Shown piece after piece: positions 8,842 to 15,548 of a stretch of DNA of 64,000 nucleotides (position 1 is its first letter; each line of letters starts with the position of its first letter). Below the pieces are notes generated by a model. The model saw nothing but the letters and a program-made list of their open reading frames with translations, made no database searches and was not told the origin of the DNA. The position numbers were made by a program, and so were the translations under genes. Source of the stretch: Mycolicibacterium sp. HK-90 (GTDB taxonomy: Bacteria; Actinomycetota; Actinomycetes; Mycobacteriales; Mycobacteriaceae); contig NZ_CP129613.1 of the NCBI RefSeq assembly GCF_030486405.1, positions 5,766,001-5,830,000 of the forward strand, written 5' to 3'.

Positions 8842-10163
8842 CGTGCCCCCAGCAGCATGCTGTCGGTCGGTCGCTGCCGCTCCACCTGTCGTACCGCGGC
8901 TTCGAAGGCGGAGAGCGCGGCCGACATGTCGACCTCGTCGATGGTCAACGGCGGCAGGAAGCGCACCACATTCCCATACTGCCCGCCGGTTTCGACGATG
9001 AGGCCGTGCTGCAGACAGGCCTGTTGGATCCGGTCGGCCAGTTGCACGTCCGGTGCGGGCACGCCACGCTGCCGCGGTGCCGCCGGGTCGACGATCTCGG
9101 CGGCCAACATGAGCCCGACTCCCCGCACGTCGCCGATCACCTCGCACTGCGCGGCGACGGACCTGAGTCCGTCGAGAAATACGCTGCCCATCGCCTGGAC
9201 GCGGGCCGACAAGTCTGTCTCGACGGCGAACCGGATCACCGCGCCTGCCGCGGCGAACGCCATCGCATTGCCCCGGAACGTGCCGGTGAAGGCACCGGGC
9301 TCCCACACGTCATAGCGCTCGCGGACCACCAGGACCGCGATCGGCAGCCCGGAGCCCAGGCCCTTCGAGATCACCATCATGTCGGGCTCGACATCACACC
9401 GCTGGAATGCCCAGGCCGGCCCGGTCCGGAACATCCCCGCCTGCACCTCGTCGGCGATCAGTGGGACATCGAGACGGCTTGCGATGTCCCGCAACGCTTT
9501 ACCCCACCGGTATGGCGCGGGGATCACCCCACCCTCTCCCAGCACGAACTCCGCCAACACGGAGGCCGGCGCGGTGACGCCCGAGTGGGGCCGCGTCAGG
9601 TTCTCGGCGGCGGCGACCGCGAGGTCGACACCGCGCTCTCCTCCGGCGCCGAACGGGCACCGATAGTCCTGGGGGTACGGCAGAAAGGTCGCCCGCGGCG
9701 CCAGCACCACCGGCTGGCGGCGCAGCCCTCCGCCGGAGCTGGCCGCCCGGGCAGCCCGGGTGCAGCCGTGGAAGCCGCCTTGCACGCCGATGTGTTCGCG
9801 TCCGCCGGTGGCGATCTCGGCGAGCATCAACGCCGCCTCGACGGCACTGGCACCGCTCGGCGAGCACAGGTGTACCCGGCCCTGGCGGGCCAGACCCGGC
9901 GGCAGGATGGACACCAGATCCTCGACGAATCGTTCCCTGGTCGGGGTGTGGAAGTCGAGCGACTGCCACGGCTCTCCCGATTCGAGGGTCTTGATCACCG
10001 CCTCCCGGACAACCGGATGATTCCAGCCCAGCGACATCGCGCCGGCCGCGGCAAGACAGTCGACGTACCAGCGGCCGTCGGCGTCGCGCAGCCGAGCACC
10101 GGCCGCCTCGACCGGCCGGATCGGCAGGCGCCGGGAGTAGGTCGCCGCGGATGATTCCCGCAT
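8838..10163 (-). CDS. Diaminobutyrate--2-oxoglutarate aminotransferase
   Basis: A 441-residue class III (fold I) aminotransferase. Its closest pattern is the diaminobutyrate family: DCLAAAGAMSLGWNHP, LPYPQDYRCPFGAGGE, LGEGGVIPAP, LIADEVQAGMFRTG and the PLP lysine in ISKGLGSGLP (Lys about 267). It transfers an amino group from glutamate to aspartate semialdehyde, giving 2,4-diaminobutyrate. The start at 10163 is the TGATG junction with the desaturase stop; the frame is open further upstream but codes for nothing conserved. No ectoine genes (ectA, ectC) are nearby, and a decarboxylase follows, so diaminopropane is the likelier product. Confidence 0.86.
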   Translation of the reverse strand: MRESSAATYSRRLPIRPVEAAGARLRDADGRWYVDCLAAAGAMSLGWNHPVVREAVIKTLESGEPWQSLDFHTPTRERFVEDLVSILPPGLARQGRVHLCSPSGASAVEAALMLAEIATGGREHIGVQGGFHGCTRAARAASSGGGLRRQPVVLAPRATFLPYPQDYRCPFGAGGERGVDLAVAAAENLTRPHSGVTAPASVLAEFVLGEGGVIPAPYRWGKALRDIASRLDVPLIADEVQAGMFRTGPAWAFQRCDVEPDMMVISKGLGSGLPIAVLVVRERYDVWEPGAFTGTFRGNAMAFAAAGAVIRFAVETDLSARVQAMGSVFLDGLRSVAAQCEVIGDVRGVGLMLAAEIVDPAAPRQRGVPAPDVQLADRIQQACLQHGLIVETGGQYGNVVRFLPPLTIDEVDMSAALSAFEAAVRQVERQRPTDSMLLGAR

Positions 10164-11224
10164 CACCGGGCCTCCCGCGGGTGCGCGAGCAGCCGTCGCA
10201 GGGAGGCGGTCAGCGAGCGGTCCTCGGTCGTCCAGAAGCCGCCGTCGCGGGGAATCACCTCGGCCAGCCGGCGGCGGGCCTTTCCGAGCTGGTGATAAGG
10301 CAGCTTCGGAAACAGGTGGTGCACCGCGTGAAAGCGCAGTCCGAGCGGAGCCCACAGTTCCCCGATGACCGGCAATGACGGATGGTCGATGGAGTCGAGT
10401 ACCTGCTCGGGAAACGTCATCCGCTCGTTGCGGCTCTCGTAGCGATGCGCGGCCAGCACGCGCACCCAGTTGACGAACAGCACCGCCGCGACGATCACAT
10501 AGGCCTCGGTGAGCCGGTTCGGCGAATACACTCCGGCGACGAGCAGTGCCAGCATCACCACCAGGTAGGCGAAGCAGGCGAATTCCTGCACCAGCCAGGA
10601 CCGTGGGGTGCGCCCCTCGGGCAGCGTGCGGACGAAGTCGGCGTCGATCATCAACGCAGATGCGCGGGTCAGCACGTACGACCGGATGCCTGGGATCAAC
10701 CAACTCAGCGGGGCCAACACGAGAAACCTCAGCACGAACACGAGTGGGCCGAGCAACGCGGTGAACGGCAACGCGATCACCCGCCAGCGCGGTTCCGTCG
10801 CATACGGGACGTACTCACCGTCCTCGGCGGTGCCGTACGTGCGCGACCCGTGATGATCCTGGTGGAACTCATAGGTGAATTGCGGTACCAACAGCGGGAT
10901 CCCGCACACCACATGCCACAACACCGAGAACCAGCGGAGCTCATCGGGCGCATGGACGATCTCGTGGACGAACAGCACCGCACGGTAGAACGCCAGGGCG
11001 GCGATCACCAGGCAACCGATCCCGAGCGGCGAGAGCAGACGGTCGGCCGGGCACACCAGGAACGCGGTGTAACCGATCACCACGCACGCGGCGAGATCGA
11101 CCCAATAGATCCACTGGCGTCGTGCGGTCAGGTCGGCGATCAGCGACCGCGCCTCGGCCATCGAGACGCCGAGCGCATCTTTGGAACCCGGCCCGACCGG
11201 AGTCGGGCGGATATCAGTAGTCAT
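10163..11224 (-). CDS. Membrane fatty acid desaturase/hydroxylase
   Basis: A 353-residue integral membrane di-iron enzyme with three histidine boxes: HEIVH (87-91), HQDHH (121-125) and HAVHH in the C-terminal third, plus single HRYES-type histidines. Four membrane spans surround them. It probably desaturates or hydroxylates the acyl chain of the operon product. Its start overlaps the SDR stop (ATGA). The regiochemistry cannot be predicted. Confidence 0.88.
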   Translation of the reverse strand: MTTDIRPTPVGPGSKDALGVSMAEARSLIADLTARRQWIYWVDLAACVVIGYTAFLVCPADRLLSPLGIGCLVIAALAFYRAVLFVHEIVHAPDELRWFSVLWHVVCGIPLLVPQFTYEFHQDHHGSRTYGTAEDGEYVPYATEPRWRVIALPFTALLGPLVFVLRFLVLAPLSWLIPGIRSYVLTRASALMIDADFVRTLPEGRTPRSWLVQEFACFAYLVVMLALLVAGVYSPNRLTEAYVIVAAVLFVNWVRVLAAHRYESRNERMTFPEQVLDSIDHPSLPVIGELWAPLGLRFHAVHHLFPKLPYHQLGKARRRLAEVIPRDGGFWTTEDRSLTASLRRLLAHPREAR

Positions 11225-12204
11225 CGGACGAACTCCGTGATCAATTCAGCGGCGGACATTCTCGACATACCGAGCTCCCGCTCGGCTTTGCCGGATGTGT
11301 AGTACACGTGGCGAGCCATCAATTCGACGTTCTCCGGTACCAGCGCATCGTCGTGGCGGGGATTGCCGATCAGGTCGCGGACGGCCCGATTCCCGGCTCC
11401 GGCGGCCCGGAACAGACCCATGGGCAAGGTGTGGACGCGGTGGCTCCGCCCGACCGCTTCCACCAGCAATTCCGCGATCCGGCGATAGGTCAGGTTCGCA
11501 CTGGAGAGGATGTACCGCTCACCTGATCCGCCCTTGGCCATCGCTGCGGTGGCGCCGACGACGAAGTCCCTGGCTGAGCACACCGCGGTCCCACCGGGTG
11601 GCACGCCCCGCAGCACCCCGCGTCGCGCGGCCGCCAACAAGCCCTGCCAGGATCTCGGCGGACCGGATGCCGGCGCGAAAACCGCTGCGGGGTTCACCAC
11701 CACGACGTCGAGACCTCGCTCGCCGAAGTCGAGCATCACGCGTTCTCCGGCCCGTTTGGTGGCGGCGTACACGTTGTCGAGCACCGAATCCCCGACGTCG
11801 AACAACTCGTCGGCCACCACCCCATCGGGCGGATAGCCGATGGCTGCCGTCGACGACACATGCACCACACGGTGGACTCCGTGGCGCAAGGCGCTCTGTG
11901 CGACATGGTAGGCACCGAGGACGTTGACGTTCCAGATGCTGTGAGCCAGACGCGAATTCGGAGACGCAATGCCGGCCAGGTGATAGACGTGCGAAATACC
12001 ACGCATCGCCGAGTCGATGCTGCCCGCATCGGTGACGTCGGCCCGTACCACTTCGACGCCACCGCCCAAACCCCCCGGTTGGGCCGCACGGTCGTCGGGA
12101 CCGGTCATCACGGTGACCGCTTCGCCGTTGCACACCAGCTCGGCGACCAGCGCACTACCGAGGTAGCCGGCGCCGCCGGTGACGAGGATCCGGCCGGCCA
12201 TCAT
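11221..12204 (-). CDS. NAD-dependent epimerase/dehydratase (extended SDR)
   Basis: A 327-residue extended short-chain dehydrogenase with the Rossmann motif TGGAGYLG at the N-terminus, VVHVSSTAAIG and the catalytic YAATKRAGE (YxxxK). It resembles 3-beta-hydroxysteroid dehydrogenase or dihydroflavonol-reductase-like enzymes acting on lipids. Two adjacent ATG codons (12204, 12201) are possible. I chose 12204 because it makes the ATGA overlap with the upstream stop used at most junctions here. It may set the oxidation state of the acyl chain. Confidence 0.85.
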   Translation of the reverse strand: MMAGRILVTGGAGYLGSALVAELVCNGEAVTVMTGPDDRAAQPGGLGGGVEVVRADVTDAGSIDSAMRGISHVYHLAGIASPNSRLAHSIWNVNVLGAYHVAQSALRHGVHRVVHVSSTAAIGYPPDGVVADELFDVGDSVLDNVYAATKRAGERVMLDFGERGLDVVVVNPAAVFAPASGPPRSWQGLLAAARRGVLRGVPPGGTAVCSARDFVVGATAAMAKGGSGERYILSSANLTYRRIAELLVEAVGRSHRVHTLPMGLFRAAGAGNRAVRDLIGNPRHDDALVPENVELMARHVYYTSGKAERELGMSRMSAAELITEFVR

Positions 12205-13346
12205 AGTGCCTTCTGGTAGACGCGGTGTCGTTTGTCCGGCTCGGTCTTCATCTGTGCGGCCAGCGAATTCGACCACACGTTGTCCTCGTGCACCCAGGTG
12301 GTCGCGACCGACGAATAGCCACTGCCGGTGCTGGCCCTCACGATCTCGCCGGCGAGGATCCGGCCGATGCCCGCCCCGAACTGGGTTTCCACGGCGCCGA
12401 TCAGGACCACGACCGCGGTATCGACACCGGGGATCCGCCCCCGGCGCCTGGCTGCGATGCGCAACAACATCGACGGGGTGAGCCGGCCGGATTGCCCGGC
12501 GATCTCGTTCACGTCGGGCAGCATCAACAGGAACCCGATGGGACCACCGTCGCACTCGACGATCCGGACGATGCGGGGATCGATCAACGGCCGCATCTCC
12601 GCGGCCATCCCGGCGAACACGGCCTTGCTCAGTGGGACGTTCTCCGGATGGCGGGCGAAGGAGTCGTTGTACAGTGCGCGAAGGGTTTCCAGCTCGTTGC
12701 CGAAATCCTTCATTCGGACGGAACGCACCGTTGCACCCTGTGCATCCATCACCGCGTCGGCACGCTTGACGAGGCGTCTCTGCACGGCACCGGCGGCACC
12801 GGTGTCCCAGCGGTAGGAGGCACTGTCGAACTTCTTGCGGTAACCGGCAGCCTCGACGAGGCGAAGATAGTACGGCGGGTTGTACGGCTGCATCAGGGTC
12901 GGCGGGGTGTCGTAGCCGTCGGCGAGCAGCCCCACCTCCTCGCGAGTCGAATAACTGTAGGGTCCGACCATCTTGACCATGCCACGGCGCCGTGCCCAGT
13001 GCTCCGCGGTTTCCAGCAGGGCGCCCGCCACGTCGTCGTCCGCGGTGCTCTCGAAATGGCCGAAGAACGCACAGTCGCCGTACCGCTCGACGTACGCGGA
13101 GTCGATGCTCGCCGAGATCCGCCCGACCGGTCGCTCCCCCTGGTACGCAACGAAGTTGGCGACCTCGACCTCTCGGTGCAGCGGGTTCTTCCCGGCGTCC
13201 ATCTTCGTCCGCATGACCCGGCGCAGCATCGGCCGCCACCGGGCATCGCCACGGTAGAGATGCCACGGGAGGTCCACGAACCGTCGGGCGTCTGCGGGTG
13301 AGGTGACCGCCCGGACCTCGACTGACGTCGTCAGATCACTTGGCAC
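12201..13346 (-). CDS. GNAT-superfamily acyltransferase, double-domain size
   Basis: A 381-residue protein opening with VDLPWHLYRGDARWRPML, typical of a long GNAT family. There is one GNAT-like half (FVAYQGERPVGRISASID) and a second half near residues 260-340 (RIVECDGGPIGFLLMLPD). The GTG start at 13346 overlaps the membrane-protein gene by 11 nt. Since GNAT enzymes transfer acyl or aminoacyl groups to amines, this is a second candidate for acylating the diamine, so both amino groups could be modified. The substrate is not readable from the sequence. Confidence 0.75.
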   Translation of the reverse strand: MPSDLTTSVEVRAVTSPADARRFVDLPWHLYRGDARWRPMLRRVMRTKMDAGKNPLHREVEVANFVAYQGERPVGRISASIDSAYVERYGDCAFFGHFESTADDDVAGALLETAEHWARRRGMVKMVGPYSYSTREEVGLLADGYDTPPTLMQPYNPPYYLRLVEAAGYRKKFDSASYRWDTGAAGAVQRRLVKRADAVMDAQGATVRSVRMKDFGNELETLRALYNDSFARHPENVPLSKAVFAGMAAEMRPLIDPRIVRIVECDGGPIGFLLMLPDVNEIAGQSGRLTPSMLLRIAARRRGRIPGVDTAVVVLIGAVETQFGAGIGRILAGEIVRASTGSGYSSVATTWVHEDNVWSNSLAAQMKTEPDKRHRVYQKAL

Positions 13347-14442
13347 GAACGATTCCCAGGTCGTACGCCAACTCCGGGTTCCCCTTGCTCTTCCAGAGCG
13401 CGCCGTCCATGTAGAAGTGGTGCAGCACGAACATCAGCGGGACCGCGAAGATGACGGTGTCCAACTGTCCGGCAAGGATGCCGAGCAATGCCAGACCCGC
13501 CACATAGAGCGGCAGTGCCTTGCGCGTCGAGAGCCGGGCCAGCAGCAGCTTCTTCTCGCCGGGGTCGGTCGAGGCCGCGAACCGGGTGTTGTTCCTGGTC
13601 CAGTTGATCAGGTGATACTGCAGGCTGTGGGTGGTCGTGGCGATCAGGATGAGCGCGAACAGATCCGACACCAACAGGTAGGACAGGTTGTAGGACAGCA
13701 CCGCGATGATGAAGGTGGCCACCGCCATCGTGGGCAGCGGGGTCTGCCCGTCACGGCGCAGCTTGACCTGTTCGGCGACCGCCATCGCGACCAGTACGGC
13801 GGCGACCGCATACGCGATGACGATGAGCGCGTTGGGAATCGGTGGTACCGGGACACTCAGGTTGGAGAACGGCAGCCGGTGGCCGAACACCTCGTACTCC
13901 GAGAAGTGCAGCCCGTGGCTCGCCCGGTACAGAACCGGGGCCAGGCAGGCGGCGTACAGCGCGTACTTGAGCCGGTTGCGGGGACCCTTGTACCCGTTCT
14001 TGGCGGCGTAGATGTTCATGATGCCGAAGTGCTGCTTGAGAACGTGGAAGACCTGCCAGTACGCCCAGATCGCCAACAGCGGCACCAACCAACCGCCGAA
14101 CCAGAGCACCCCGACGATCGTGGCGACCACCGCGAAGCTCACCACGTAGTGCACCCGGTAGCGCGACCGTTCGCGAGGATCGAGCCACACCCGCACCGTG
14201 GTGGTCAACACGTGCGGTAGGTCGGAGAGCAGCGAAAAGGCCACCGCCCCAACCAGAAACACGCCCTTGTGACTCTCGGCCGCGAACAGGATCGCCGACA
14301 GCAGCGCACCCAGACCGAACACGAAGTAGATGTCGACCCGGCGGCTGACAAACCAGCCCGGCTGATGCTCGCCGTCTTTCAATCGCGGTTGTCGAGTGTC
14401 CGCGGCGGTCCCGGCCATCCCGACGGGCGTTCCAGCAGCCAT
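13336..14442 (-). CDS. Multi-histidine polytopic membrane protein
   Basis: First gene of the operon: 368 residues with about nine hydrophobic segments and histidines placed at membrane boundaries: DLPHVLTT, WQVFHVLKQHFGIMNIY, TTTHSLQYHLINW and LHHFYMDGALWK. I know this pattern only from uncharacterised membrane proteins. The clustered HxxxQH, HxxQYH and HHFxxD motifs look like ligands of a membrane metal centre, so an oxygenase- or desaturase-like role is plausible. A strong GGAGGGGG ribosome site precedes the ATG, and the operator-like box starts 38 nt upstream. Confidence 0.72.
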   Translation of the reverse strand: MAAGTPVGMAGTAADTRQPRLKDGEHQPGWFVSRRVDIYFVFGLGALLSAILFAAESHKGVFLVGAVAFSLLSDLPHVLTTTVRVWLDPRERSRYRVHYVVSFAVVATIVGVLWFGGWLVPLLAIWAYWQVFHVLKQHFGIMNIYAAKNGYKGPRNRLKYALYAACLAPVLYRASHGLHFSEYEVFGHRLPFSNLSVPVPPIPNALIVIAYAVAAVLVAMAVAEQVKLRRDGQTPLPTMAVATFIIAVLSYNLSYLLVSDLFALILIATTTHSLQYHLINWTRNNTRFAASTDPGEKKLLLARLSTRKALPLYVAGLALLGILAGQLDTVIFAVPLMFVLHHFYMDGALWKSKGNPELAYDLGIVRAK

Positions 14443-14479
14443 CCCAACCCCCTCCTCGCGGCCCCAAACCGACCGTAAA

Positions 14480-14501
14480 TGAAAATGGTTATCGTTATCG
14501 A
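14480..14501. promoter_or_regulatory. Zur-box-like operator between divergent operons
   Basis: The plus strand reads TGAAAATGGTTATCGTTATC followed by GA, an imperfect inverted repeat. It matches the boxes at 18021 and 24399 in the core TGAAAATGRTWRTCRTT. It lies 38 nt before the 16-gene minus-strand operon and 125 nt before the Mce-associated gene on the plus strand. Mycobacterial Zur represses zinc-starvation genes at boxes of this type. The match is visual and binding is inferred. The rest of the 183-nt intergenic gap shows no other feature. Confidence 0.72.
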
Positions 14502-14625
14502 GTTAACGTAGGGTGAGCGTCGGCCCCTGTCAACGCCGATCCCACCGGGGCCGGCGGAATGTGGCGACCGCCACACGGGTGCGGTAAAAGCCTGCCCGCA
14601 AACGAGATTCGACGAGGAACGCACC

Positions 14626-15165
14626 GTGACGGCAACAATCGACGACGACACCACCTCACCGGCCGGTGAGGCCGAGCCGGAATCGGGCCGCCTCGGCCGG
14701 CTATCCGTGGCGGCAGGTGCAGCCGTCCTGATCGCCACGGCCGGGGCCTCGGCACTACTGGGGTCGCGGGTGTGGCAGCACCGCCAGGCGGACACGGCGG
14801 CGAACCAGGCCCAGGCGACGGCGAGCGCCTACGCCGAAACACTGACAACCATCGACAGCGGCAAGGTCGACGAGAACTTCACCCGCATCCTCGACGGCGC
14901 CACCGGCGAATTCAAGGACATGTACACCCAGTCCAGCGTGCAATTGCGCCAGCTTCTCATCGACAACAGGGCGACAGCGCGTGGGACGGTGGTGGATTCG
15001 GCGATCAAGTCCAGGTCGACCGACGAGGTCGAGGTGCTGTTGTTCGTCGATCAGTCGGTGAGCAACTCCGCGTCGCCCGAGCCGCGGCTGGACCGCAGCC
15101 GGATCAGGATGACCATGAAGAACATCGACGGCCGCTGGCTGGCAAGCAAAGTCGAGCTCCCGTGA
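14626..15165 (+). CDS. Mce-associated membrane protein
   Basis: A 179-residue protein with one N-terminal membrane anchor (residues ~29-46) and an extracytoplasmic domain of the Mam/Orphaned-Mam type. Typical elements are the helix QAQATASAYAETLTTIDSGKVDENF, the FKDMYTQSSVQLRQLL region, the strand VEVLLFVDQSVS and the C-terminal MTMKNIDGRWLASKVE. Such proteins stabilise Mce complexes. It starts at GTG 14626 after a GAGGAA site and diverges from the operon that ends in yrbEA/yrbEB/mceA. The two halves of one importer may therefore share a bidirectional operator. Confidence 0.85.
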   Translation: MTATIDDDTTSPAGEAEPESGRLGRLSVAAGAAVLIATAGASALLGSRVWQHRQADTAANQAQATASAYAETLTTIDSGKVDENFTRILDGATGEFKDMYTQSSVQLRQLLIDNRATARGTVVDSAIKSRSTDEVEVLLFVDQSVSNSASPEPRLDRSRIRMTMKNIDGRWLASKVELP

Positions 15166-15548
15166 ACCGCGAATTCCACACCGCCGAACCGTTCACCGTC
15201 GCCCTCTGCATGCACTGCTCGTCATCCGGCCCCGGGCCTCTGCTCACCAGACTCCTGCGAAACGTCGTACGGCGCTGTCCGCACGGTGTTCTGGTCAGCA
15301 CCCAGTGCCTGCTCGGGGAGTTCACCTGCGCGACCAGGCGTACCGCCCTGCGCCCGGTGCTCGTGGTGCAGCCCTGCTCGGCAGACCGGATTCCCAGCGC
15401 GCCGGCGATCTGGATCGGGCCGATCGTCACCGACGCCGACGCTCACGACGCGTGCTCGTGGGTCGCCGCCGGCCGGTGGGACGGTGCAAACCTGCCGGCA
15501 CATCTACGGGCCGACGTGAACCTCGCCCGGGTCAGTTCTCACAACTGA
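15162..15548 (+). CDS. Cysteine-rich small protein, unknown function
   Basis: A 128-residue protein whose GTG start overlaps the upstream stop (GTGA), so it is co-translated with the Mce-associated gene. It has about seven cysteines, including CMHC near residues 16-19, RRCPHG, TQC, FTC, QPC and DAC. This suggests a metal site or a thioredoxin-like ferredoxin fold, but I cannot assign a family. The two genes form a short transcript downstream of the zinc-box-like operator. The 3' end overlaps ctpC convergently by 10 nt. Confidence 0.65.
   Translation: MNREFHTAEPFTVALCMHCSSSGPGPLLTRLLRNVVRRCPHGVLVSTQCLLGEFTCATRRTALRPVLVVQPCSADRIPSAPAIWIGPIVTDADAHDACSWVAAGRWDGANLPAHLRADVNLARVSSHN

Noticed and set aside
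8838..10163. EctB of an ectoine pathway
   Set aside because: No ectA or ectC is nearby, and the gene is coupled to a decarboxylase instead.
1738..11224. Kupyaphore (diisonitrile lipopeptide) cluster
   Set aside because: FAAL and ACP are shared, but no NRPS, isonitrile oxygenase/ScoE-like enzyme or FcoT-type thioesterase is present.
13336..14442. First gene of the zinc operon as a classical fatty acid desaturase
   Set aside because: Histidine motifs are present but do not form the three standard boxes; the true desaturase is at 10163-11224.
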